Origin: Paragonimus westermani
Taxonomy: Eukaryota; Platyhelminthes; Trematoda; Plagiorchiida; Troglotrematidae
Direction of reading: 5' to 3'
NCBI GenBank assembly: GCA_008508345.1
Contig: QNGE01000109.1
Span: forward strand, 186,001-250,000
Length of the DNA stretch: 64,000 nucleotides
The notes under the pieces were generated by a model that saw only the letters and a program-made list of their open reading frames with translations, did no database searches and was not told the origin of the DNA. The first letter of the stretch is position 1. Each line of letters opens with the position of its first letter. Both the position numbers and the translations under genes were made by a program. Of the stretch, positions 25,985 to 38,040 are shown one piece after another.

Positions 25985-28627
25985 CGTATTTCTGGTTTCA
26001 TGCATATTCATTTGTTCATCAAACCATTTAGGCCTGAGCAGTTTGATTTCAAGATGTCGAAAGCCCATTTCTCCGTCAAAATTTTCGAGCTACTTTTTGC
26101 GATAATACTTTTTTTTAAAAGCACTTTTTAGAATTAGTAGACGTAGTTGTTTATACAAGGTTTTCTCGCCCTCAGATGGACAAGTAAGCTGATCGACTTG
26201 GAATGGGACACGATAAATATCAGCTTGTCCTGTGAAACCAAACCGGCAATATGCATCATTGTAAGGGCAGGAAAGTCGTAAACAGGCTCGTCTTGCAAGC
26301 GTCAGAATCGTGTTCCTACTCTCGGTCACAATATGCACATGTATGCAGGTGTCGATCATTGCTGATGTATGATCCTTATTATTCGACATCTTTCAGACAA
26401 AAGCAGCTATCGAACGCGATTGGTGATCTACGTACTCATTCAGGCAGATTTTTCACAGAGGACAGTGAAGCGCTTCGATTCCAACCTGTTTTCACTACTT
26501 ATGGGTACTCTCACTTCGTGCGATTTAAATGATCCTCGGCCCAATTCAGAAGTTAAACGTATGGTTTCACCTTTAGGCGCTCTTTTTGTAACGACCCGAA
26601 ATTTTTCGTGAAAAACCACACCCCTGTCCTCTTCGTTTGACGCAGTAGTCATCCAGGCAGCTCTTTCAACTGTAGGACTCAATCGCTTGAATAAGCCAGA
26701 GAAGGCTAAAGTCATATGGTGTAAATATTGAGTGTCTGTGTCCAATTTTAGTCATCCATCTTAACACTGTCTTGCTATCAGTATATCACATGCTTACTAC
26801 ATCCTTCCAAGAAGGTGACTTTGTGTGTAGCTGATAGATAACCGTGAGTAAAATCACAAAATTGGATAGCTATTTCGCAAGAATTCGGAATTCTGTACCT
26901 CTGAAACGCTTTGCTTTCTCAGGCAAATTTAAGCAGAGCGCCGGGACAACAGGCGTTACGCTTGGACGGTTTTCCTATGGGATCACAGTCAGTGCATGTT
27001 TGTCGCAGACAAACAGATGTTCACTGGCTACTTCCGAACAATAGTTAACTAATTCTCTTTCCCCTAAACGGGCAGGTGCTTTCCAATTCTGAGCAATTCA
27101 AGCTGTATTGCTGAACCAGTGGTTGGTTAAATGACTGATCATCTGGGAGCCCTGTAAAATCGCATTCGTTTGATTACTATTGTGAGGAAGGACAGAGTTT
27201 GTTAGAGGCCGTGCATACATTATAAAACAGTGTTGCAGCGACAGACGGATTGAAAGCTTTCGTTAATAAAATTATGACTGTCAACTCGAATGGCTGTCCA
27301 GTTATGTAACTTAGCACATACAAAATACATACAAGCGCACAATCTGAAACTGTCTTTACTTCCTGTCCGATAAACCCATAACAGTAACTTCACGTAGGTT
27401 CATTCCCACGCACTATGGTGCGACAAACTGTAAATTCGACGGTCCATTATAATATCTTTTCTGATACTGCAGTGTAAGCATGTTCGTTTTCATTGCATAC
27501 GGTGTTTCAGTTTGTCAAGCCACCCAGGCTTGTAGATTAGTAGTCATAGCAATGCATGAGTCGAGCGTACAACCCTGTGGTTGATAGCCGGGTTATTGCG
27601 AGTTATGGAAGGTACCGACACCATCTACATGAGTGACAAACCCATTAACGTAGAACCATCATTCTCTTAATGAGTTCATACTGTATGCGTTTTTCTGTCC
27701 TTTGTTCTTACAACAAAATAAAACTAACACTTAATCTGCACCCTGGTTTTCAATAAACCGGATGTGTTGATCGTCTTTTATCGGTAGTTTCTCTGTTTAA
27801 ATCGTGTTCTCCTGAACTTGTCTTTGTAGGTCATTGATGCCGATATTTAAGACTGACAAGTAGCCAAGGTAACTTAATACAACTGATGAGTTTTGGCTCA
27901 AACTGCACAATAATCAGGTGTTGACGTTTTACTGGTTTGAAGCTGTTCAAAAGTGTGCGAGGAAGCGTTAGCAAGTTGATTAATTAGTCAAAATACCCGA
28001 AGTGTGGGTAACACATTGAATAGATGACCTATCACTTTCTTAGCTCCATATTTCAGTGTATTTGCCTGTTTATGTTTAATTATTGTCCGGTTTGGGCAAT
28101 CCGGTGGGAAAATAATTCGAGGCCTGTTCCAAAGTATCTAGATGTCAATTCGACGGACGAAAGAAGTTTCCGCTATCTCTACATCAATTAAACATATCGG
28201 TGTGGTCTGCTATGGGTGTTTTACCAGAAACCACACGCTACGTATTTAACTGTCTTCACTTGTTAGTTTAAAGTGATGACCAGGCAATAAATCAGTGCAC
28301 ATTTAACAATAAATGTTTAAACAGTGTCGTTTTTACACAATGCCAAATGAATATAAAGAATGTGAAATGTACATAATAAAAGACGCAGCAATGAAAACGA
28401 GTTCAGTGGCTTTTCTTCAATTGTACACTGCTTATTCGGTTTGTGAGTCGAAATGATGACATCAGCCGACTTCATCACGTCTGCGTGTGTTCCTTCAAAG
28501 TGCGTCCGACTAAGAACATAGCTTTCAATTTTTCAACCTTTTGCCGCTTTGAGCTTCGGCAGAACGTACTTTCATCGCGGTAGAGCCAGCTTTGAACTCA
28601 TGAACCTGTCTTTGTTCCCGGTCCAAA

Positions 28628-28909
28628 ATGGAACTAATTTCTCAAAGTCATCCCACCAATCAAAGTGTTTGCACCTGTGGAAACCTTCACACCGGTAGAT
28701 TAGGTGGTGTGCTTGAAACCAAGAGGTATATGTCACAAAAAGTGGGGGTATATATTGACGTGTTTGTTGGTCTATCACATACGGCAACCGTGAAACACCG
28801 CACCATCAAAGTATGGCACCCATCAGTCACAGGCTGGGAAGCTCGTGTAGTACTACTGATCACTGCTTTAATAGGTAGTTTAAACGACCATTTCTTGTTG
28901 CAAGTTTGA
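28628..28909 (+). mobile_element. possible degenerate PLE GIY-YIG fragment
   Basis: The plus frame contains VCTCGNLHTGRLGGVLETK, compared with the usual C.CGN.Y.GR..R.L..R, then TATVKHR, and ends ITALIGSLNDHFLLQV, like the EA.AI..LNPHFC.QK end of PLE nucleases. The match is partial and there is no stop until 28907-28909. It points towards the 3' end of the minus-strand PLE that follows, so the two would be tail to tail. Chance resemblance remains possible. Confidence 0.4.
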
Positions 28910-28929
28910 ATGGAGCAAAAAAGATTGAC

Positions 28930-30865
28930 ATACCACAATTTAAGGTCGAGCAGATTTCGTTGCATTTCTACCGCTATTTACTGCAGATGACTTAACTTTA
29001 CAAAATTCCAAACCACAGGGAAATCACAGAGGCTCGATGTTTGAAACCAGTTCGACTGTCACCAAAGCAACATCAACACCGCAAACTGATTCTTTCGTAT
29101 GCACAAAATGTGGTGACCACGTCTGATTGCAACTCTCTCGGCATATCATAGCCAACGTTAGTTTCAAGCCGAGAACAGAACATGAAATGATTGACAAGTC
29201 AATCACATGTCGCGTCATCAAGTGGGGTGTGGCGACCGATGAAACTGGCTCCTTCCGGGTGCTTATGTCAAGCTGCCTGATTACGCGAACCCATTTTGTT
29301 CAGAGTTCGGCAACACCGATTCAAAAGCTGACGCTCAGTTCTGCCAATCTAGGACGCTCCACATCTATATTTGTTTCCCTAGATTGTTTGATTCGGTAAA
29401 CTAAAATGTCAGTTGTTTAACCGGTTGCGTGGGGATTCGGACTGTTCTCTACACGGCAACTAGCTCCGAGGCAAAGAACGTGCGGACAACAGTTGACCTG
29501 AAGTGTTGTTCAGGTAGTCCACGTGTTTGCTCCTTTGAAGGACGGTTATAATACAACTAACTTTTTCGGACACTGCAGGTTGTTGCTTGCTTTACAAAGT
29601 ACTGTTGTTGGATTTTCTCACAAATCCTTTCAGCTACCCATTGCCTAACAAAGTCTGCTCTGACTTAGTTCATTATCCAAGGTGTCATTAACTCAAAGCC
29701 GTCTTCCCAGGTCAAACAGTGTGCTCACCAGCCCTCTTTTACAGTCTACTGGAGCAAAATTGTCAAATTGTAGTTACTGACAGATCCACGTATTCTCTCG
29801 GTAGAACGGATCTATCCAGTCTCCTAAGTATTCTGAGATCCCGGCCATTAATCTTAATTCCAAAAGTGTAACGAATTTTTAGATGTAACCCGCTCATTTG
29901 ACCTATCAGATCTGTTACATTCATCTGATCATTTGTGATTAAATTCATATCATCTACATATCTACAATTTGTTTGCCATTTGCTAATTTGTTTGCCATTT
30001 GCTTTTGTGTTTTGGTCACTAAGCTATCGAGTGACGCTGGATCAGTTGGACTGCTCATCGCGATTGTATCAACCTGACGATAAGTCATTCCTTGAAAGTT
30101 AGGGTTTACACTAGATGTACACAGCAAAAGTAGACGTTCTAATCCAATTTCAAAGGTTACAATCTTCACCTGATGTGAATTTCTACAGGACAAAAAAAAG
30201 ATGGTCTTCTCCAACGGTTTGCTTGTGAACAATGATGGTACGTTCATTAGAACCACATGCTTGTTAGACATGTCGAGCTATTTTAACAGCGAAGCTAGAT
30301 GGAAACTATCTTTCATCCCACAGTCTGGTACCGGTTCCACTAATTCCACCAACCATTTGACCAGTTTACCCTGTAGACGGCTTGACATGGTTAATATCTG
30401 CCTTAACGGAACCCCAGGCCTGTGCTTTTTTAGAAAGCCCGCATATCTGAGGGATTTGTCTTTCATACGGTATGGAGTTTCTGAACGTGGTAGCGTCAAT
30501 AAGGTTATTTTCAAGCAGTAACAATATTTATTTGTTAACCGATACTTCTAGGTCTTTTGGGTTGTCAGTCTTCTTGTTAGTCACCAGTCAAGACCGATCA
30601 CTGAGAACGCGAATCCTTTCTGTCGATTTTTCTAAACGGCCGATTGCTATTGCTTCAGGTCCCTTATTAAGTTGAAAAATGACTGGAGTTTCGTTACTAC
30701 ATCAGCTTATCCCCTCAGTTAAGGATATTTCTTAAGATTACGAAAAATTCCAAACTGGTGCTCAATATGGACAAGTTTTACGTCTAGCCAATTTTCATAT
30801 TCAGAAATTGGCTGAAGTTCAGATTGTTGCGTGCAGAAGTTCTCAAACTGGTCAGTGGCTCTACA
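28930..30865 (-). mobile_element. Penelope-like retroelement, near full-length body, broken
   Basis: Read from 30865 downwards, the pieces are in PLE order. First come N-terminal helices (FENFCTQQSELQPISEY; VTKLQSFFNLIRDLK) and the fingers (SVNK...LLLLENNLIDATTF). Next is KKHRPGVPLRQILTMSS...KWLVELVEPV (30514-30278), then LMNVPSLFTSKPLEKTI and NFQGMTYRQVDTIAMSSPTD (30271-29954), the DG.AM/GSPL-type motif. The catalytic YVDDM box is at about 29944-29960. Thumb and connector pieces follow (KRGLVSTLF). A weak GIY-YIG region comes last (SPHFVHTKESV), with its stop at 29024. PLEs copy themselves by target-primed reverse transcription. Several frame changes and stops make this copy inactive. A 19-bp tandem duplication lies just before YVDD. 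Confidence 0.85.
29966..30003. repeat. exact 19-bp tandem duplication inside the PLE reverse transcriptase
   Basis: aatttgtttgccatttgct occurs twice back to back (29966-29984, 29985-30003). The length is not a multiple of three, so it contributes to the frame break between the DG.AM-type motif and YVDD. My frame count needs at least one further indel. Confidence 0.95.
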
Positions 30866-30884
30866 ACATCTAGTTTGATAGGAG

Positions 30885-31150
30885 GAATGTAAGGTTTTAA
30901 ACTAAGAGATAATGTCTCAAGCTGCAACTTGTCTAATTCTATTGACCACCCCAGATTTTGCATACAAAAGGATCGGTTTGTGATATTGCTTTGGTAACAG
31001 TCGAGCTGGTTTCAAACTTCGACCCTTTGTGATTTCCTTGTTGTTTGGAATTTTGTAAAGTTAACTCATCTGCAGTAAACAGCGGTAGAGATGCAGCGAA
31101 ATCTGCTTGACCTTAGGTCGTGCTATGTTAGCTTCTTGCATGCTCTAGTT
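30885..31150 (+). mobile_element. inverted copy of the PLE 3' end
   Basis: From about 30945 to 31135 the plus strand matches the reverse complement of about 28935-29120. Both encode HTK-x-SV...ALVTVELVSN then D/E-P-L with the stop at the same place (31030-31032 here, 29024 there). Both continue through the same untranslated stretch (TTTGGAATTTTGTAAAGTTA). Only the C-terminal end of the element is present. It abuts the N-terminal end of the minus-strand copy, head to head. Confidence 0.85.
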
Positions 31151-34100
31151 TGATTAATACTGGCAACTTCAAACTATTGTTAAACCTAACTGCTCAGCAT
31201 TCAGTGGCCGCCTTCATACGCTAGAAACAAAAAGCCCGCGACCCTGGTTTTTGTTGGTTTAACCCTAAAGTTCACCCACAACCCGAATATATCCAAAAAT
31301 TCTTACTAAGGACTGTCGCTTTATGCTGACACATTTCGAGCGTCTACGATTAATAAATGTGAAAAATCAATGCACGCTATCACTGGTGTCCTCTGACTGT
31401 CTTACCATAATTACTTTACAGCTTCATATGGGGAATCAGGGCAGTATCGGCTAAATTGGTCTGCCGTCTACACCTGTGGCTAAATTCCCTCTTCCTAAAA
31501 TTCGTTGACGAAGCGTGGACAGAATACGTAAACGATTGATCCCTAAGTTTGGCCTCAACATCCAACCATATACGCACAAAAGTGTTCATTTCATACATGA
31601 TCATATGCCTCCATATGTTGAACATATATATGTTGAACACATTTTGGGTACGATGCACTTGTAACCGTGTGTAAAGGTGACGCTGATCAAATGCGTCCAT
31701 CTGGCAAAAATTTGGCTTGAGGCATGCAGAAATGAGTGGAAGTTGTTTCGAAGTAGTACTGAATGTTGGTAAGGTGACTGTATCTTCGAGAATAACAGAT
31801 CTAGGGCAGCCCGATAGTTTCAAACGTCCCAATGAAACGGTTAAACAAAACTAAACACTGACACCATCGCCTTTCATTGATGATTGCTTAGGAATATACT
31901 CTGTGTGAGATTATCTCTGGTACTGGTAACCACATCGTGAGGATATTCTAGTAGCCCAGGCTCAATATAAAGGAACCAATTGCTGAAAGAGAAGCACAGG
32001 AGAGCAATAGTGGTTTGGGAATTTGGATGATGTAGGTGGCGTCGCATCATATGCAATCAGCTCATCCGGAGAGACGAATCAAGCTTAACGTTGGTTCATT
32101 ATGATGGAAACTTCCGTGAGTAGAAGGTAGACAATCAAGCACTTGCGAGGCAGTTCACACACGACCCACTGTATATTTCTGGTGTGAGCTACCGTAATTA
32201 ACCTTGACCATAAATTGTCTACACGTTAGAGGTCAACAAGAAGCTAATTGAGACGTCCACTGGGTTCATGTTTGTGTTATTGTGTTGTAGACAATAACAG
32301 TTGCCTTCACCCGTCGGTAGATTTCCAGTCTGGATCACACCGTTGGGAAGTCAGGGTAATGTGTAGCCCACTCTTCACTCATCTCCAGAAAAAGAACGTG
32401 GTGTATTATGAGGGTGAGCGTAAAAAACCACGGTTGATGGACAGTGAAATATCTCCAAGTGATCATATTAACACCTTGATAGCAACCAGAGTGGTAGGTG
32501 CGATGCTCGGAAACCATAGCTGTTAAGGTTACGAGGGCAGCCTTCAAACAAACCTGCAGGAAGATGATGAGGTATATGAACGAATGCTTCTCAGATGTTC
32601 GGCCTTAAGAAGATTTCCCAAAGCTTTTCCTATCCACTTTTTATATGGTGGCAAAGGTCGAGGAACCTTAAGACTTGTACTGCACTTTGGCAGTCGCTTA
32701 GATGTGTCAAAAATGTAACTGCAAGTTACGTTTACATGCTCGGAAACATTTCGACGATTCCAAGCTATGAACTACTCAGCCTCATGTACTCCTGGCGATA
32801 GATAGCCTTCCGATCGGCTTTTGTATTGCTTAATCGGTTCTAGGTCCATCATCACAAAAATGATTCCACCATTCAAGAAAATATGTGGTGCACCGTGTAT
32901 GATCTTACTTGGGATATCACACTATCTCGGTTTCCTAGTGGTGTAAGTCTGATTGGCATTCGGTCTACAAGGGCAGACTGCTGCTGGCATTCGCAAGCGT
33001 GATCACAGTAGACGTTTTGTGAACCTTCGGCCACCCTCTAAGGTGTCAACAATCTATGGTCAGGATTGATTGGAGCAGCCCGCAATAGAGAAATGCCCAG
33101 TCAGGTGATCAATTCAAAGGGCAGCTGGTTGACAGTGTGTCTGAATCCCCCACCTTGTTGTTGTCGTTTGTACGACCCCTGTGATCGCAGTTCAGAAAAC
33201 TGCACTGACTTCTCATCCAGTGGCGAAATTCCAACTAGGCACCAATCACAACGTTGTTTCGAGCCTGACCCCACTTTCACAGAACTTTGTGTTTCGAGGT
33301 GAAGTTAACTTGAAGACTACAGAACTCAGACCGTAACTGGTGTAGACATCTGAAATATCTCAGCGCTTTTTATTTTGGTTAGCTTCAAATGCAAAATAAA
33401 TTACTGGTCATATGGGGTTCAATCACGTGACGACAAAGGCATACCCAGACCACTGATAAGGCGGTCTGGCGACTGTAATTATCTAACAGGTGATGGTTGT
33501 GCAGTTATTGAAGCAACTGACACCTAAGTGGCCAGCTGATGTTGGTGGGGCGGTCCAACCTGAAGGCGTCATGCAAGCTCGTTTAGACACATATTTTTAG
33601 AAATCACTCTTCGCTTGTGCATAATTCGTTTCTTCTAAGGCTTGCTAGAAAAAATCCATCACATCGCTTTCTAATGGCATCTGTCTGTTGGCTTTGATAA
33701 GTGTTCCTTGGTGACTTTTTCTTAAGGACGATACTTCAGAAAAGTGGCGGGGTCGTGTATGTTTGTTTCTGGTGCATCTCATCGTCTTTTTAACTTATCG
33801 CTTGTGAGGGAATTTCCTATAATCTTTACGACCATCTAGCCATGCTACAACCTATACAACATTGTTTCCGCTTAAATTTAAGTTGGTTAGCTTCGGTAAT
33901 AGCTTCCATTGTAGAGTGACGTCACGTCAGTCGTACATTTGGCGAACAGTTACAAAATATACACGGTGCCTTAACGCAAAACGCAAAACACAGCCATAAT
34001 TGTGGCAAACCAGCTACATCACTGGGAGTTTAAATCTAGCATGGACATTCTACTAAGGAGGTGGAAAAAGGATTCCGGAATTGTTTCACTATAGAAAATC

Positions 34101-37100
34101 CAGAAGATTGATAAAGCATTGTATATACACACTGCCAAAACAGGCAGGAAAGAATAAGACAATAACCACAGCGAACAATTGTTCAAATTACTCCTTGAAA
34201 CGAAGCAGCTATACTTGAGTGGCTTACTCACCTATGAGCGCGTCACATCGATAAGAACAGTTAGCCATCTTCTCAGTAGCCCCCTAAATTTTGCAATGAC
34301 AGAATCCCCACTCGCAACACTACGCCTTATCTCAATGGTTAACGGAGCTATTGAAACTACTGGAACTACAAAAGACCTCATTCACTTTGAAAGATACCGT
34401 TTAGTTCGTCAAAGTTGTTGATTTAGTGAATGATAAAAAGCGCAACATGGTCTCCTTAAACGTAACCTGAATGTTTACAGATACAATGGTAACAGAAAAT
34501 ACTGGTTATTTGTGCAGTCGTGTGAAATTCAACCAATCCGATATCCACATTTCCCTGGACGAACTAAAAAACCATCAGTAGTCTGCACTTCAACTATCCA
34601 ATTTCAAGTCGGTGGAGGACACTATAGGCAGTACGATGATGTACTGGTAGGTTCTTTCCCATTTCCGCCGACATATTCGTGTGCAAACGAGAGATGAGTG
34701 GACCGTCATACCAACACAGGCGCTACGCGATAGACTTTGTCGACTAAGCACTAGCGAAGACAACTAGACTATACTGGTTGTTTTTACCCATGCGTTTCCC
34801 AAACGATATAGCCATCAAAGTGAAAGAGAACGACTAACCTTTTTTTCTAGTACTTGCAATCCTTCGTAGAATTTGCTGGTCAGTTCACAAGTCAGTGAAT
34901 AAAAAGCAGCTTTGTTCTGTTGAGGTGAGAAAGGAACGTAGTTTGCTGCTCAACATTAGTTTACTCGGGAGGTTTTGTGTCTAACACTGTGACTGGTTAT
35001 CATTTTACTAAATCGAGGATTCGAACTTCAAGTTTGGTGGAAAGCATATCTTTTAAGCTCGACACCTGAGAGACTCAACAGTAGGGTTGAGACCTTTTCA
35101 GTTGCGATCAAACGTGAACAAATAATAGCAACTGTTTGTAGATACATCCTGCGACTTAGGCTGATATATAGACTTTCTGAGAGGCTTCTACCTACACAGT
35201 CGTTACTTTACCTAAAGACACACGTTATACCCTTGATCCATTTTTGAACTGATTGCCACCGTGGTATGTATGTTGCCTTTCAACCGATACTACAGCAAAC
35301 AGTTCATAAGATTTAAATCAGATGACCGTGCTATGTAACGGGCTCATCACCGCGAGAAACAGTATGGAACCACGAACTTGTACGTTTTGTATGGAGCATA
35401 GATGTTTCATAGTACTGAAATTATTTGTGGCTAGTAGATCGAAATTGAATAGCTACGTAGTAGTAGTCAGTGTACTCTCAAAAATTACGAATCAGTAGGC
35501 GTGGTGTTGTACATGCTAAACCTTACCAGAATCTTGGACTTTTATAAACTGTTCTTCTTTTGCAATAAGCGATCATTTTGTGACCAACAGACTTCATTTA
35601 TATGTTGACATTGCACGGCTTTATCCGGGTAACTGTTCTCTTCAGTCGACCAGTTTCAGTTATTTACATTGGTTTCAAAATATTAACCCAAATCGATAGT
35701 TCGGTTCAAATTGTTCTATTTTACAACGAACTTCATCGATGAAACATGTACACACAGAGTGCATTTCAACACATGACGCACTGAACCGGTGTCCGAGTGA
35801 TAGCGAATAGGTGTACTAACCTACAGATGGTAACATCAGATCCACACTGCCCACACATCTCTGCAGCTCTCTGCCGACATGTCTGTGAGTAATCCAATTT
35901 CAGTTTTTCTTTCCAGAACCTGTTTAGCATATCTGTTCCCTCATCGTTTCACCAGTGAAGTACAAAACAATCTTTACCCTAGATATCAGAGTTAGTCTCA
36001 AAATAAGCCACAGTGAATACAATCAAACTAACTCGGCTCCTTCTACAAGTTTCAACCTCATTATCGCCCAAATAAACCAAAAACTCGCTTGGAGAGCAAC
36101 ATGTTTGCCAAGCTTTCCTAGAAGCATTTTCCATTTCAATGAGCTTTTATAATCACATTCGTCTTTGAACCACCTTAGACTGGGTACATGAAAGGAACAA
36201 CCCTAACTACGAACGACCATCACACAACAACCCTGTTTTCAGAAGGACTGCTTGACACTTCCTTCTATGTTAATCTGCATGTTTCAGAAATGTGTACGTG
36301 CCTTCATGTTAAGTCTCGAAACAAAGTTTGATCAGAACCGTAGGCTACCATAAAAGTCCGTTCTACAGACAATCTACCCGTTTCCACTTGTCACAAAATC
36401 TCAACGGTAGCCACGACGGCTGTTTTAACCGCCAGTATAAATGCAGTGAGTAGGAGCGATCGCAACGTACTACCCACGCTACTACTCAGTAATGAGGTAC
36501 GAGCATATAGTTAGGTATTGTAGTAACTGCAACAGAAATACGAGAAGAAATATTGGGGTGCATTTCGACGTAAAATGGCTCTCCGTCCCACCAGGACTGG
36601 GCACCGGCAACCGTTGCAAACGTGACGTCCAGGGATCAGTGCTATATGCAAATGAGTGTGCTTGTTTGTTGTGTTGAAGCTCATACCCTATGTGTTGGTT
36701 TTCCGAATAACTATCCTTACGCCATCCGCACTGCTAACTCACAAAATAAGTAGAGTTTGGCCCAACCTTCTTGTCGCAATCGCCATCCTAAAATGTCGGC
36801 TCTATCTCAGAGGGTACTGAAGTCTAAACAAAATCGGTGCTATGTAACACAGAGGCTGTAGTAGAACTCTTAACCGTGACAGCCTGAGTATCCACCAACT
36901 CGAAAATAAACCAAAGCCCTGACTACTCGTCAGTAAAATAACGATATCTCAATGATAGTCAATGAGAAGGTTAAGTTAATGGTTTGCACCTTTATTGTTG
37001 GGATGTACAAGCCGAATGCGGTGGCGCTCGTCTGGAGCGTGTCCTGTTCTGTTCGCTTTTGTTCTCTGTTCCTACCCAGGTCAAACCGCGTCATGAGTGT

Positions 37101-37699
37101 CCGCACATCGATCGCACCGAATCACATCCTGTTGGAGCGTTTCAATTGGCTCAGGTGCAGATAGTGACCGCGCGCGTGAGTGCTTGCGTTTTGGTGTGAA
37201 GGAAGCTTTCGGGCCGGTGAATATGTGGGGACGTATGTGCAGTTGGGACAGTGGGCGTCACACAGACACGTGATGAACCGCGTGGGAGGGCGAGATGACG
37301 GTAACACGACCTACATCTATTGTTTCTCAGCTTCAGGTCTGTCAGAGATGTTACGGTAGCGATATGTCCCATTCGGATTTTACACCAGTAGAATTTTATA
37401 ACATCCGGTCACAGCCAACCTAATCGGTTAACGTGCAGTTCACGGTACTCTTACTGGTGCTGAAAAGCGATAGTATCACCCCATTAAGATAGTTGCCTGG
37501 GAAAAACAAACGCCTTTTTCCATGACAATTTCGGACATATAAGTCGAAAACAACTTTTTGTACAACGTATCTCTCGAGTACACTTCGCTACATCTCATCA
37601 GGTATATGCTGCGGTCTGCGGGTTTATACAACAAAGTCCCATGGAAGATGCGAGTCCGGACGACAAAATTAGTAAACACATACACCCACTCGCGCGTAA
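31151..37699. other. no recognised gene; GC-richer patch at 36960-37320
   Basis: The longest frame (31416-31832, minus, 138 codons) matches nothing I know. The patch at 36960-37320 is rich in CpG and lies beside the PLE fragment at 37.7 kb, so it may belong to a mobile element, but no motif is visible. Confidence 0.5.
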
Positions 37700-38040
37700 T
37701 TGTCAGCGCGTATCAGATACCGAGACAACGTCTTAGTGATGAACAGTTTTTTCTGTACACAGAGGGGTGACTGCCGGTTGTTAATCCCTATCGCCTCAGT
37801 GAACAGCAGATGCCTTTGACTGTTTGTTGCGTAACTCACCCCAAAGGTCTTCTACTGGCATAACTGGAATCTACTTGCCGGCTGTCTTGTCACATTCCGA
37901 CCTGAGCCTAACATTGTGGTATCCGTGGCCTCTTTGCGGATCCAAACTCAAATGTGCCTGTTGACCCAATTACGTAACTGCCGTTCCGTTCCGCCTTTGT
38001 AAGTGGCCCGGCACTCATACGATGGTTTATAAGTGATGGA
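37700..38040 (-). mobile_element. PLE fragment: GIY-YIG endonuclease domain, decayed
   Basis: The minus strand reads SITYKPSYECRATYKGGTER, QLRNWVNRHI, an in-frame TGA, VWIRKEATDTT, a second stop (TAG near 37853), then FTEAIGINNRQSPLCVQKKL. This fits the PLE nuclease pattern Y.C.CGA.YIGRTERQL..RV..HIP.W...EAI.I....PLCVQK. The GIY-YIG turn is altered (Y-K-G-G-T), and two stops interrupt a frame that is otherwise kept. No reverse transcriptase was recognised on either side. It differs from the other copies here and probably represents another subfamily. Confidence 0.8.

Larger units (their letters stand above)
22554..28627. other. mostly unrecognised; GC-richer patch at 23790-24000
   Basis: The first few hundred bases are probably retrotransposon 3' untranslated sequence. 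The patch around 23790-24000 is richer in GC and CpG and may be the edge of another mobile element. Several overlapping frames at 26.0-26.75 kb have no recognisable domain. Confidence 0.45.

Noticed and set aside
26090..26745. Cluster of overlapping frames on both strands
   Set aside because: No recognisable motif; overlap on both strands is common by chance in such DNA.
31416..31832. 138-codon minus frame
   Set aside because: Composition and sequence suggest nothing known, and it starts and stops without splice signals or neighbours.
34990..35110. Minus-strand AAGTTCGAATCCTC resembling a tRNA T arm
   Set aside because: Box A is too poor and no cloverleaf forms.
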